Positions 22,371-33,204 of a DNA stretch of 64,000 bases are shown piece after piece. Position numbers and translations under genes: made by a program. Below the pieces are notes generated by a model, which saw only the letters and a list, made by a program, of their open reading frames with translations, was not told the origin of the DNA and did not search any database. Source of the stretch: Platycnemis pennipes (lineage: Eukaryota; Arthropoda; Insecta; Odonata; Platycnemididae); NCBI GenBank assembly GCA_933228895.1, contig OW121852.1:62910872-62974871 (forward strand), in the 5' to 3' direction. Numbering within the stretch: position 1 is the first letter of the stretch; the number at the start of each line of letters is the position of its first letter.

Positions 22371-24225
22371 AAAAGTTTAAGAAAAATATGTATCATCCTA
22401 CTTTAGTTCCGTATTCACAGATGGCCTACCAGATAACTGACGTCACTTTTCTTGTGCTTTTTAAAATTTGCTATTTTTCGGTTGGTATGATTCCCACATG
22501 TACGGTCTTGGAGAAATATTTGTAAAAACTTTTTTCCAGATATTTTTAAGGATAATCAACTCTAATTCTATCTGCGTGAAACAACAGGAAATAATGAATG
22601 TTTTTTTTTAAGTCCTGTAGGAAAGTGGATTTGAATTGGTAAGATCTGAGATCCGTTTTCATTAACGTCCCGTTGACTATTTTTTAGGTTTAAAAAAGAC
22701 TTACTTTTCTCATATCATGGAAAAATGTTAGCTTAAACTAATCGTTCATCACTTGTACATACGTTTTCAGAATTGAAGGTTTGGAGACTAGCAAGGTAAC
22801 TTAACGTCTACATGAACTTATTTGTTATCGTTAATTATACATTATTATAAAACTGGGCCTAATTGTATGTACACATGATTGTGATTTTTTTAAACATTTA
22901 AAAGTAATTTTTGACTCATAACCACGAATACTTGCAAAATATTTATGCAGTACTGTCCCGCGATGTGTTAATAGGCTCTGTTGCATGTAATTAGTGTATA
23001 CATGGTGTTGTATTTTTTTACATGCTTGCATGGTACAAAGTATAATCTTACTCTCTCTAATTGATAATGTATGACTGCTAATGTTGAACACCCTGCCATG
23101 TACCCCTTGGTTCTCCGGGTGTCATGTATGTAGATGTATTGCAAGGGAAGTTGCCTTGTTCCTTTGGTAAATATGTTGATAACATTGAAATAGGTATTTA
23201 TAGCTAACAATATAATTGTTTACTCGTCGACAGTGCATGGATGATGAGGTGTGCCACACGCCATTGCCGGTGGCTGTCAATGTAATTTATTTATCTACCA
23301 GATATCTTGGTAATCGTATTCCCGCTACATGTACTAATGGTTCCTCGGACCACCTAATCCACGTACTCCAAATAATCTTTCATCAATTGTCAGTTATTTC
23401 ATTTATTTCATGGTGCATCGGGAGTGTACCTATTTTTTTCACCTTACCTGTTATTAAACGAGCACGCGCCACTGATGGAGGGACTTGCGTTTGCCTCTCA
23501 TTGCTTTAATTAATTGCTAACGAAACTGTTCCGTGGCATTTTGGTTCTCTCTCCATTTCCCGCAGCCCCCATACGCACGCTGAGGATTTGGGTGGGGTTC
23601 GCTTATTTATGAGCGTTTCGATTCCCTCGGTGTTTGCGTGATTTCAGAGATGAGCCTGTGGGGAGCGGATGTCGCAATGCCCTCCCCCGCCATCATTAGG
23701 TGTTCCCAAACCACCAATGGTGGGTAGTTATGTAGGGGTGTTGCCATTCACCCGACAGAGACCTTGTATCTCTTCCCTATCTTGTAATACACAAATGAAT
23801 TTCCGTGTTAACTCCAATCCGGGTAATTATAATACTAATATCGAATGGAAGTTGAAGTAGAATTTGAGAAAGGTATTAATTTCATTAACGTATTTCTCCC
23901 CTAAAAAATAATATTTTGGAGCATTAAAATTTTCTGCCGACTTGAAAAAGTGAAATTCTGTCGCATATAACATATTTTCACACGAGATTTAGTAAAAATA
24001 AACGAGTAAGACGGTAGTAGGGATTTAAAAATGGAGACTAGGACGGACGCTAGTCTGGATTGATGATAATAGTTGAACTCGGTAAATAATATGCTTTCAG
24101 CTTGTGAAATAAAACTTTGCATTTTAGGGGATCCAATTATTTTCCTTTTGTCACCTGTAGTTTCCAAGAAAGATCTGGAGTCCAGAAGAGGACTTAACTT
24201 GGTAAAAACTGTACTTGCCTACGGG
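22371..24225. other. No recognised gene
   Basis: AT-rich with scattered short unassigned frames on both strands. No repeat recognised. Confidence 0.35.
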
Positions 24226-24227
24226 CT

Positions 24228-24300
24228 TATCCTAAATTCGAACCTGTTATCTCCGTATAGTCGCCCATAGCTCAATCTACTGGGCCACTATCCTGAGTAC
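24228..24300 (-). repeat. tRNA-like sequence (possible SINE head)
   Basis: The minus strand has an A-box-like GTGGCCCAGTAGATTGAGC and a B-box-like AGGTTCGAATTTAGG about 30 bases later, the layout of an internal RNA polymerase III promoter. Acceptor stem pairing is not convincing, so it is not called a tRNA gene. Confidence 0.4.
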
Positions 24301-24431
24301 AATGGGCAGTAAATTTCGTTAAATACCAGACTGTTAAACGTTTAAAATTATAGGATATGGTTAAACTGATAGTTTCACTAAAATTCATCGTCTCGTTCCA
24401 ATATTAAAAATAAATATTCAGTCTTCAGTGT

Positions 24432-24500
24432 TAGCGGAACTGAACTGCGAAAGCCTGGACTCTGACAGCCCGACTCTTTACCCACTAGGCTACGCGCAAC
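24432..24500 (-). repeat. tRNA-like sequence (possible SINE head)
   Basis: Minus-strand GCGTAGCCTAGTGGGTAAAG resembles an A box and AGTTCAGTTCC a decayed B box. It is the second tRNA-like piece within 250 bases in the same orientation, but the two differ in sequence. Confidence 0.4.
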
Positions 24501-24544
24501 TAGCTATGTACACATCACCTTTAAAGAATGTGCTTAAATGTGGC

Positions 24545-24835
24545 GTGTAGTGCTAGGGATGCAACGGGAGGAAAGAAAGTTGATTAAAGAGCCTAGGAGA
24601 AGATTGTACGAGTTGATGGAGCGGGTAATAAGGGGCGAGGGTGTTTTGAAGGATGAGAAAGAGGGAAGAATGCTGGGTAAGCAGGATGAAGTGAAGAGTG
24701 GAAAGGCTAGTTGACAAAGAATTATGGGGAGTCGAAAGTACACTGAGCTAAGGAAGGGTCTCACGTGAATGATAGTTAGCGTGGGAATAATTTTTATGTC
24801 CATCTAAATTTATCTTAACCGGAAGAAGACTAGGT
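24545..24835 (+). pseudogene. LINE 3' end (tail type 2), array unit 1
   Basis: Encodes ELMERVIRGEGVLKDE, then EGRMLGKQDE. This matches the R-G-(D/E)-G-L-L-K-D-x-x-E-G-R-M-L-G-K-R-G-R-G-R-P-R segment after RT in non-LTR elements. Then SRKYTELRKG and, after a stop, W-N-N-F-Y-V-H-L-N-L. The GRGRPR part is scrambled, so it is non-functional. Two more degenerate copies of the same end follow in tandem. Confidence 0.65.
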
Positions 24836-25060
24836 ACCTAATGAAAATGGGTGGATGAGACAAGTAATTAGTGGTGATGTCGCACCAAATAGTGAATGGA
24901 TCGCTGTCATTGCTCAAAACTGACAATTTTAAAGAAGAACAGCAGTTCAGTTAGAATAATAAGAGTTGGAAAGTATGCTGGGCTTAAGAAAGACATCATG
25001 TGAATTACAGATGGCTTAAATAATTTTTATGTCCATCTAAATTTCCCTTAGTAAGTAGAA
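24836..25060 (+). repeat. Tail type 2, array unit 2
   Basis: Homologous to units 1 and 3. It has GACAAGTAATTAGTGGTGAT, then TTGCTCAAAACTGACAATTT, AGAGTTGGAAAGTATGCTGG and the closing TAATTTTTATGTCCATC. The distance from this closing motif to that in unit 1 is 233 bases. Confidence 0.7.
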
Positions 25061-25275
25061 GGGTATTAATAATAGGTAAAGGTGACAAGTAATTAGGGAT
25101 GATGCCACACCGAATGATGGAATGGCGAATGAAACGTCGCCATTGTTCAAAACTGACACAATTTTACAAATAATAGCAGTTCTGATCGAATAATGAGAGT
25201 TGGGAAGTTTGCCGGACTAAAACAGGATATCACGTTAGGTGGCGCGGAATAATTTTTATGTTCATCCGAGCCTGC
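25061..25275 (+). repeat. Tail type 2, array unit 3
   Basis: Same order of motifs as unit 2 (GACAAGTAATTAGGGATGAT, TTGTTCAAAACTGACACAAT, GAGTTGGGAAGTTTGCCGG), ending TAATTTTTATGTTCATC about 229 bases after unit 2. No coding frame survives. Confidence 0.7.
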
Positions 25276-25319
25276 CTCAGCCGGTAGAACACTGATACTA
25301 ATCAAATAGACGTGGCATT

Positions 25320-25935
25320 TATGAGTAGTGTGCAGTCATTCACTCGCTTTCCCTGGACTCGCGCGTGTATTATGAGGCGTGTTTGAATTCGCACGCACGT
25401 CTCTCTTTCCGAACGGACGCCTGACGTGTGTGGAACAAGTGTGTCCGCCCACATCTGCCTTTTGATGCACCCCTACCGCTTCGCGTTTCGCCATCGGACG
25501 CCTTTCGTCGCGATACCCGAGGTTTTGCGAGTCCGCTGGATTTCTGTGCTCGTCGCTTTCCCGAATTCCTCCTTTTCATCTCCCTTCCTCTCCCACCCCT
25601 TGTCACCACTCGCTTCCCTCTGACGAGAGACTCGTCCCATCCAATTAATGGATTGCCGTTTCCCTGCGATACGGATCGTCTGGCAGGTATGGAACGGACT
25701 GAGAAGGATTTTATCTCTCTCTCTCTCTCTCTCTCTCTCATTCCTTTGAATATTTGTCGGGAGTGCGGAGGGAATACATGTAACATACCTATGTTGGGGA
25801 ACTCTTTTGGAGTCCGGCTTCATTTGCGAGAGTTGTGGCTGGATCCGTTTGTCGTCGGTTCGTGGAAGCGGAGAGCGTCCGTCACCTGGCCAAGTGACTC
25901 GCGAACTGGGCAAGAGACGAGTTGGATACTTTGAT
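25320..25935. other. GC-rich block with mirrored open frames
   Basis: CG-rich sequence with long frames on both strands (25428-25934 plus; 25473-25913 and 25370-25786 minus) and an internal TC microsatellite. No recognised domain. Mirrored openness suggests composition rather than a gene, though a first exon or promoter region cannot be excluded. Confidence 0.35.
25714..25739 (+). repeat. (TC)13 microsatellite
   Basis: Thirteen uninterrupted TC units. Confidence 0.95.
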
Positions 25936-26163
25936 CATTCTCCCCGTTCTGTCCTTGTGTATTCCCGACGTTCTCTGTCCTAATCTACTCAAATTTGAGG
26001 ATTTTTCCCATCATCCTCTAGCGCAAGTACAGCGTCTTTCATCTTATTGTAAGTGACCGTCAATTTGTTACGTGACGTTAAAGGAGGATTGGGATGGGAC
26101 CAGCTTTTTGCGATGAACTATTGATAACAGATTTCCATTAATTCAGAATAACAGTGCGTCATA

Positions 26164-26631
26164 CAGGCACTTAGCCAAGGGGCTTCTGAGGCTTCAGCCC
26201 CTCCCCCGTATTTTTATCCCAATACTTTTGTTGTTCTGATTTTAACTGAGCATGATAATCCGGATTACACTGCGTACCTATAATTCAAGTGTTGTGTCTT
26301 GAAATGTGATCACTAGTTTGATGCATGTGTGTGGTTAATAACTGTTCCTTTCAATCTGATATGTAGTTATGTATGCGTTGACCGTCTGTTCTGGGGCCGG
26401 TATAATTAACTGCTTCTTAACAAGGTAAACAGTGAACTTTACGAGGAAGAAGAGATAGAAATGGACACTGTAAAAGTAAATACCAAGCACTGAAAGTTAA
26501 GGGAAGAGATTTGTCAAATTTCGGCACCGAAATTGGCAAAGCTGATGTGTTTCAAAGTTACGCTATACTAAACAGCCCTCCCCTCCCCTTCCCCCCCAAC
26601 CTCCCGAAGCAAATTTCTGGCTACGTGCCTA
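26164..26631. mobile_element. 468-bp hAT-type MITE with target duplication
   Basis: Starts CAGGCACTTAGCCA and ends in TGGCTACGTGCCTA, which as reverse complement gives (T)AGGCACGTAGCCA. The inverted ends therefore match at 11 or more of 13 positions. Flanking 8-bp sequences GCGTCATA (26156-26163) and ACGTCATA (26632-26639) match at 7 of 8, the duplication length expected for hAT transposition. C-rich sequence lies next to both ends. No transposase frame inside. A second, split copy lies at 35375-39350. Confidence 0.8.
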
Positions 26632-26987
26632 ACGTCATACATTTATTCTTTGACCACTAATAATGGTGGTGCAAATAATAAATAGTGAATGAATGGTAGT
26701 ATTGAGAAATAAATGAGGCTAGAGTGAAGGCTTTCGCAGAAACGTTCCATTGTTGGAGGACAAACTACAAAGTATATCATTTCACCATGCCGTGCTTTAA
26801 CAAGGTAATACTTCTGAGTCAGTGTCGTACAGGCATAATCGTCACATAAATAAACGAATGATCGAATTATGACAATATAGATTCTTTAAACAATTCTGAA
26901 ACGTAAGTATTACTGCTACCATAGGACGATAGAGTTTTTTAATATTAGGTATTTGAAATTCTCAGAGGAGTGAGTAGCTCACCTTAA

Positions 26988-27393
26988 AGCTCGTTTCACA
27001 CGATTCTTGATCCAGCACAAGACCTAGTGTGCTAGCCGCTACTAGATATTGAGGACGGAATCGAGTATGATTGGAACCCTCCTGGGAGGTTTCACACGAT
27101 CACCGACCTTGTGCTTGCTATGAATCGGTTATTCCATACGATTCCATACTAATTAAAAAAGAGAAGTTCGCACAGCGTCTGTAACGTGACTTGATTGGTC
27201 GATGGCTACTAGGCTACTAGGTCCTACTAGAAATCTAGTACCGCATCAAGTATGAAATCCAGTAGCTCAGCGAGTATACTAGCTAGCATGCTTGCCAGCC
27301 AGTATACTGGTTCTGTTCACACGATACTGGAAAGCTAGCATACTAGCGAGTATACTAGACCTTGTACTGGATCAAGTATCGTGTGAAACAGGC
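26988..27393. mobile_element. TTAA-flanked MITE with long inverted repeats
   Basis: Left end AGCTCGTTTCACACG, then TTGATCCAGCACAAG and ACCTAGTGTGCTAGC. The right end as reverse complement reads GCCTGTTTCACACG, then TTGATCCAGTACAAG and GTCTAGTATACTCGC. About 45 bp match with few differences. TTAA flanks both sides (26984-26987 and 27394-27397), as with piggyBac-type target sites. The interior is full of short AGTATACTAG-like palindromes (27215-27360). No coding frame. Confidence 0.8.
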
Positions 27394-27399
27394 TTAATT

Positions 27400-28500
27400 C
27401 ACACAGGAGGCTTTCATACAATGCAGGTATTTCTCTTATCGCAGCGGGTCAGTGTTCTCATACAGCCTTCCCTTCGCTTCCCTCGCCGGCTCTCCTTATC
27501 TCTTCCAATTTATCCCCATCTAATCTCGTGCTCGCCCGCCTGACCTATCCGCTTCGTGTCTCTCTTCATTCCATTCCGTTTTGTGCGTACGTAACCTAGC
27601 AACACGGTCTCCGTCCCATCAACCGACTACGTTACCATCGCCAACCCCTCGACAGAGCCGCGTCCCCAAGCCAAATTCCGCCCATTGTTTTTGTTATTAG
27701 CTTTAGGCGACCAGCGACTGTGATCATTTGCACCACTGACGGTAGCAGGTTGTAGGTGGGATTTTTTAGGGTGGAGAAGAGAGGCGGAGAGAAACCGGGC
27801 GTCGGGGATATCGCACTCCTAATTATAGGCGAGGGGTCAAAGATTGGCTTTCCGTCTAACGGATGATGTTCTCTCCTCAAGGCACTCATTTGCTGATGGA
27901 AACAATTGAAATTCTGTCAATAGAGGGACGAGGAAGGAATTTGACAGAAGGGAACGAGAGAATGCGAAGCTACTAGGCGTGATCTTACGTTTTTCTTTTA
28001 TCTTTCGTTCATGACCGAGGGAAAGGAATGAACATCACATTACATTCCGCAACTCCATCCTCCCATAACATTGTACATTATATATTTCAAATCCTTTGTA
28101 CACATTTGTGCTCATAATATCCGCATACATTTAATCAATTTTAATTATAACAGATTCAGTTTTTAATTTTGCATAATTTCTTTCGATTGCCTTATGAAGA
28201 AGTCCCAGAAAGAGTGGGAAAAAAGAGAAGTATTCTGAAAATTTTAAAAAAAGGCTGGAAGATTTGATCGGCCATTACTTGGACTCAAATACCCTCTCTT
28301 GGTATATAAGATACACCGAGACACTCGATAACTATATCGAGATGATTCCTGTGCTCCTTGAAATAGAACCTTTTAATTTTTATTGACGAAAATTATCCAT
28401 CGCGGAAAAATCAACTCTGTGAGTATGCGAAATGTGGTGTTATAGAAGAATGATCAAGATGGAAACACAAGCTTGGACCTAATGAGAGACTTCATTTGAA
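27400..28500. other. No recognised gene
   Basis: Two short frames on opposite strands (27292-27543 and 27632-27889) in a GC-richer part; the rest is AT-rich. Nothing recognised. Confidence 0.35.
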
Positions 28501-28504
28501 CTTA

Positions 28505-28900
28505 CACCTAAATCATGCTTATTTATGGCTGTGAGGCTTGGACAATAATGAAAAGTCAAGGCTGGCAGCATTTGAAATATGATGCTACAGATGAAGATGA
28601 AATGGCTAGAGAGAGTAACAAACAGAGATCTAAGAAGTGTGGGACAAAAGTGAATTTTGATGAAAATTTTAATAGAATACAACTGGCAACATAATCGCCC
28701 ATATCTTGACGCCAGGATGCTCTCTTGAAGATAGTCGTCGAGAGTAAAGTGAACGGAAAGGATACGAAAGGATGTTCTCGCATGAAATACATTGAACAAG
28801 CAGTGAAGGATGTAAGTGGAAAGGAAGACTCTGAATGAAGTGGTTGGTTGATAGCTGAATTGAGTGGACGTCTGCGTCAAACCAATCCTAGGAATGATGA
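28505..28900 (+). pseudogene. Decayed LINE 3' end (tail type 1)
   Basis: Begins with TATGGCTGTGAGGCTTGGAC (Y-G-C-E-A-W-T). Then AAGATGAAATGGCTAGAGAG follows, a GTCGAGAGTAAAGTGAACGG stretch (V-E-S-K-V-N-G-K), and MKYIEQAVKDVSGK. It closes with the shared terminus GTCAAACCAATCCTAGGAAT. Several frame breaks. Opposite-strand frames over this interval are shadows. Confidence 0.65.
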
Positions 28901-29211
28901 CTGGTATGTGAAAATTGAGGGAATTGGCTAAAGATGAAAGATTCGGGAAGTAATCGAAGTCCAAAAGCTACTTGAAGGGAGAAGAAACCATCTCCAATAC
29001 CGGTATTTCGGTCAGCCAGGTGACCAGTCAAAGCGAGAATCGGGAAAAATGGTGCGAGTGGACGAGGTGCTAAGCTCAAGGTGTTCATTTGTCTCTCTAT
29101 CACGTCCTTCAAAATGAAACCTCTTACGTATGTATTTCTTTTGCTCCGTGGCATCTTCAGGAGAGAAGTTAATTATTCATGGATTCTAGAGTAGATCATC
29201 ATATTCCTCAC

Positions 29212-29285
29212 GACGGGCGCAAAAGGGTGCACAATTTAACGCACAATCCGACGGACCGAGTACTGAGCTTTTGGTACCCTCGTAA
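29212..29285 (-). mobile_element. SINE fragment, central body
   Basis: Minus strand: GCTCAGTACTCGGTCCGTCG, then GGATTGTGCGTTAAATTGTG, then CACCCTTTTGCGCCCGTC. Short but in the correct order. Confidence 0.65.
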
Positions 29286-29289
29286 TACA

Positions 29290-31090
29290 AGCCAATATTT
29301 CATCTTATCGTAGAATTAGCATATATTGCAGTCTTATTAAAATTATTATAGCTGTGCGTCTTACGCAACAATATATTAATGGCCGCCACTGCTTCCCTAA
29401 TTACATCGAAGCCGCTTTTTGCTCATCCTGGCAAACATCACCTGTTCTGGTAGTGGTAGTTGGGGAGTGAGACTTTATGCTGGGACTTTATCTGGAGAGG
29501 GAAGAGAAATATTGCACGCTGAAAAAAAACCAGCTCCAAGGTAATAATGTCATGATTATGAAGAACCAGGCTGATCTGTTATGGTTATGCATGGATTTAT
29601 GTTAAAAATAATCTATGTATCTACCTGAATTAATGCTATTTTTTATCATTCGCGCATGATATTTTTTTCCAATAATCATTCCATACGTTCTGCAAGAATC
29701 TCGCTTCTGGCTATTTGTCTTGGACTCGTATCATGATAGGAATCGCTGAACAAATGTTTGCGTTTGCATCGGAAATTGGGAGGCTTCGAAAAAACAATAT
29801 TTTTATCGACAGAGCGAGGAACTTTACCTTATAGCCCTCGTTTTCACTATCCCTGCCATAATTTTCAATATTCAAAGCCCTATTTTTGGATTTGGCTACA
29901 TCTCCGAGTTCTCGACCTTCCGATCAACGTCCCACTTCCCACGATTCTCTTTTTTCCCCCGCAGAATCGGAACTGAACTCTTGAATGCATGAGGAGGTTT
30001 GAATGGTACGTGTTTTAGCGTCATTTCTTTTTCCTTCAGGTGGCCACTCGGGCGTGGATCATTCCACCGGGAAGTAGGTATCCCACAATCCTCTCGTACC
30101 CCACAGAAGTTTTTCTCCCAAAGAGAAATCATTGAGTAAAAGAGGGATTCAATTTTTTATTCCGCCTCATCGGGTCGGTACAAAGGCATTCAAACGCCTC
30201 TCATCCCCGGTTGGTTTCATTGTGAAATCGAAATCGACAGAATCTCGATCGAGGTGTTACATTTTTATCACCTTTCAGGTGCCTTTAGGGAGATTTTTCT
30301 TGCTCGTCTCTTCCCAAATCGGCGTAATGAGTACTTCTCATCCTCCACCCGCATCTTCCACCGCAGGAGTGGATTCAGAAGTGGTCACCAGCGACGTAAT
30401 AAGGATTCTGCCGACGGTGGTAGGCTTTGTTGTAGTTTTTCACTTCCTCTCGTTTGCAAATCAAGTAGATCTTCTCTACCCATTGCTAAATGTATTCTCT
30501 ATCCGTGTCTTTGCATCTTCTCCACTGTTTTTGGGTTGATCCAGAGCCCTGTATGAAGACTCCAAGGTCGTGGGTTTAAGTTCCGCCTCAAAACGGGCGA
30601 CACATTTGTCTTAGATTTAGGCATAGTGTTAATTTAAGTTAGATGGTTAAATACAAAATCATCAATTGGAGCACACGACTACGAAAAGGAACAAGTATGC
30701 AAAAAATTAGGACCGAATAGTTTATTATTATGTATTACTTTTTATTCTTCCGGTTGGAGTAGGTTTAGATGGAGTACCTACTCCTACTACGTTTATACAA
30801 AGGTCACAATGCTTGGGTTGGTTTATGTAAGCTATTTATGCATGCACTCTGCGTTAATGGAATGCAAAACTTTGCATGTCTACAAGTAATAAATTCTATG
30901 CCATCACATACATTAGTATATATTAATAAGAAAACGTTCAGTGATTTACTTCGAAGTAACAGCATAAGCGTGCTCATACCAAATATCCGAGTAATCCTGA
31001 CTATATAATGTACTTATCGAAACAAAAACAAAATTGGCAAACATTAATGTGTAATGGTTAAGCCAATATTTTCTTATTCGGAATATTTTC
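29290..31090. other. No recognised gene
   Basis: Open frames 30132-30539 and 30254-30556 (plus) and 29896-30132 (minus) show no recognised domain. A GGGTTTAAGTTCCGCC at about 30572 resembles a B box but lacks a convincing A box. The rest is AT-rich. Confidence 0.3.
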
Positions 31091-31097
31091 CTATTCA

Positions 31098-31411
31098 GGT
31101 TGGTGTGGTGGCTAGAGTACTGGCCTCCCATTCGTAGGGCCCGTGTTCGATTCCCGGCAGTGGCGGATTTTTCATTGTTTTACCGGTCCCTACTTGAGTG
31201 CCTAGTGTAGGGTATTTCAGGTTCAGTACTCCGTCCGTCAGATACCACGTAAAACCGTTGTCCCCTTGGCGCCTGTCGCCAACAGTAGGCTAATGTCGAC
31301 GCCGGGTTTCTCCGCTCCCTGAAAACCCCTACCATTACCCGATTACCCACCTATCCTAAATGGCGCAAATGACCTCAGCTGTCGGTCTTCTCCCCAGTAT
31401 AACTAACTAAC
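31098..31411 (+). mobile_element. Full-length tRNA-derived SINE
   Basis: The head starts GGTTGGTGTGGTGGCTAGAG and carries a box-A-like TGGCTAGAGTACTGG and a box-B-like GTTCGATTCCC, the internal promoter of a tRNA gene. The body follows: CAGTGGCGGATTTTTCATTG, TTCAGTACTCCGTCCGTC, AGGCTAATGTCGACGCCGGG, ACCCACCTATCCTAAATGG and TGTCGGTC. The tail is three TAAC units. About 314 bp, non-coding, dependent on a partner LINE for copying. Best full-length reference copy in the window. Confidence 0.85.
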
Positions 31412-31559
31412 TCATGTTTCCTTACTTCATCAGCTTGTATTTTCAACTGTAAATAGAATATAGGGACAGGACCCCCCAATCCCTTCCATTCCTATCCTTA
31501 TACCCTTCCTCCCGGTCTGAAGCGCCTATTAGTGCGGAAACAGACTTGAAAACACCCAT

Positions 31560-32220
31560 GGTCTTCTGGTAAGAATGCCCTTTTTTCCTGTGCTATTTCT
31601 ACTGAAAATGTCTCTTTTGCTTCCTCCATCGTTTTGCTTGAATATCCCTTTAAAATTTTTGTCGGAAGGCCGCACGTTCTTTAAAAAATTCGTGCCGCGA
31701 ATGTTTAATGACGAGTGCCTTCCGTGTACACTCTCGTCGCATGGTTCGACTCTTTTTTATTTTAATTCGCTCGGTAATCGTGTCGTCCTAGCCGTAACTC
31801 GCGAGCTTGTTGAACACCACTCGCCTAAAACCTTTTCCCGCAGAAAGGTTCGCGGTGGCCGTGGCGGGAAAATTTATGCATCCCCCTCCTGGGGCGATAA
31901 CACTTAATTCCTTCGTGTAGCTATCATTCTTTGCGCGTAAGCATGTCCGCCGTCCTCCGCTCCCATTTGAGTCAGCCAGCTCGTGCGGTTAGAGAGTGCG
32001 ATGGCTTTCGAGTCGAACGGAGAGGAGGGCTGGGAACCAGGGAAAAGGGACAAAGTATAATGTTTGTCTGCAGGGGTACATATAGCGTCACGACGATCGC
32101 GGGAGCCATTAGGCTCGCAGGAAGCAAGCCGAATTCAAAGTGTTGTGAAGTTTGGTCAGGGGTGAACGAGGGTAGTAAAATATGTGGCGATAATTATTCA
32201 TCTTATGTGTCTTAAGAAAA
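31560..32220. other. GC-richer block, no recognised gene
   Basis: Open plus-strand frames 31575-31907 and 31931-32215 without recognised domains. CG dinucleotides are common around 31690-32150. Confidence 0.3.
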
Positions 32221-32232
32221 TAATTCTCTCGT

Positions 32233-32374
32233 TAAATAAGATTGGCAATTTTCCACTAAGAAATCTCTGCTGCGACCGGTTTCGATGTGATATCGTCATC
32301 ACCTGATGATGATGCATCACATTGAAACCGATCGCAGTAAAGATTTCTTTGTGGAAAACTGCCAATCTTATTTA
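32233..32374. mobile_element. Foldback MITE, arms of about 57 bp
   Basis: Left arm TAAATAAGATTGGCA, then TTTTCCACTAAGAAATCT, then GCGACCGGTTTCGATGTGAT. The right arm is its near-perfect reverse complement, ATCACATTGAAACCGATCGC, then AGATTTCTTTGTGGAAAA, then TGCCAATCTTATTTA. The loop carries TCATCACCTGATGATGATG. Transcripts would fold into a long hairpin. No coding capacity. Confidence 0.85.
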
Positions 32375-32510
32375 TTATGTTATTCCACCACATAACGCCT
32401 GAAACGACTCTTTTTATAATTCTCTTCGGTATGTGGTCTGCCTCATATTCAATTCAACTCACAAATCTATCTAAAACGATTACGAGGATCGAGTTTGTAA
32501 GGTGGCTTTC

Positions 32511-32780
32511 CATGCCGAAGGTCATAAATACCGGCTGATGCATATTTTTCATTGTTATACCTTGGCTTGGGTAGGTATTGTATGGAAAGCACTTTGAGTT
32601 CAGTACTCCGTCCGTCGTATTGGACGCTAAACCGCTTAGTTACTTTCGCTTAGAGTAGACTAATTCGGGCGCCGGATTTCACTCCACTATCCTACTTCTA
32701 CCCAGTCACTCGTGTATCCTAAATGGCGCTGATTGCCTTAGCTGTCGGTGACCTCGTCCGAAAAATCAATACTAATCCTA
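32511..32780 (+). mobile_element. SINE copy, diverged
   Basis: From ATGCATATTTTTCATTG through GAGTTCAGTACTCCGTCCGT, GGACGCTAAACCG and AGACTAATTCGGGCGCCGG to GTATCCTAAATGGCGC and CTGTCGGTGACCTCG. The head is badly eroded, with no good B box. Confidence 0.75.
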
Positions 32781-33096
32781 AAAATAAGACTTGTGAAGTG
32801 ACCTTCTGGACGCCCAAATAGCGGTTTTTTGCCTTTTTAGTGGGCATTTGTGTTGTCACTATGAATACTTTAACCGCGATATGTTCAGCCATTCCCTTAC
32901 TCCAATTTTTTAAGATTCAGTATTCATTTCGAAAATACTGAACAGTAATTTCCACAGTTTAGTCATGCAGAAGGTTGCTTTTATCGCAATATGGTGAAAC
33001 AAGTAATCCTAAGTATACCTGAGGAGGATTACTAAGTCGGTTATTTCGGAAATGAATGCTGACGCAATCCACTAAGAGTCATTCATTCGCAAAGTT

Positions 33097-33204
33097 CGCA
33101 ATGTAAGGAATAGTTCACTTAAATATCCTGTAATTAAAGACTAAAATAACCGCAATGTAAGAAATAGTTCACTTAAATATACTGGAAGTAAGGCCTAAAA
33201 TAAC
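33097..33204 (+). repeat. Two tandem 54-bp units
   Basis: Units 33097-33150 and 33151-33204 both begin CGCAATGTAAG and contain AATAGTTCACTTAAATAT, ending CTAAAATAAC, with about six differences. A local duplication; no function is evident. Confidence 0.85.

Noticed and set aside
24836..25275. CRISPR array or satellite DNA
   Set aside because: Only about three diverged units of 230 bp that match a LINE 3' end; no short identical repeats with unique spacers.
25428..25934. 168-codon plus-strand frame as a gene
   Set aside because: Opposite-strand frames of similar length overlap it, and it includes the peptide encoded by a TC microsatellite.
28479..28964. 161-codon minus-strand frame as a gene
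   Set aside because: It is the shadow of the plus-strand LINE tail at 28505-28900.
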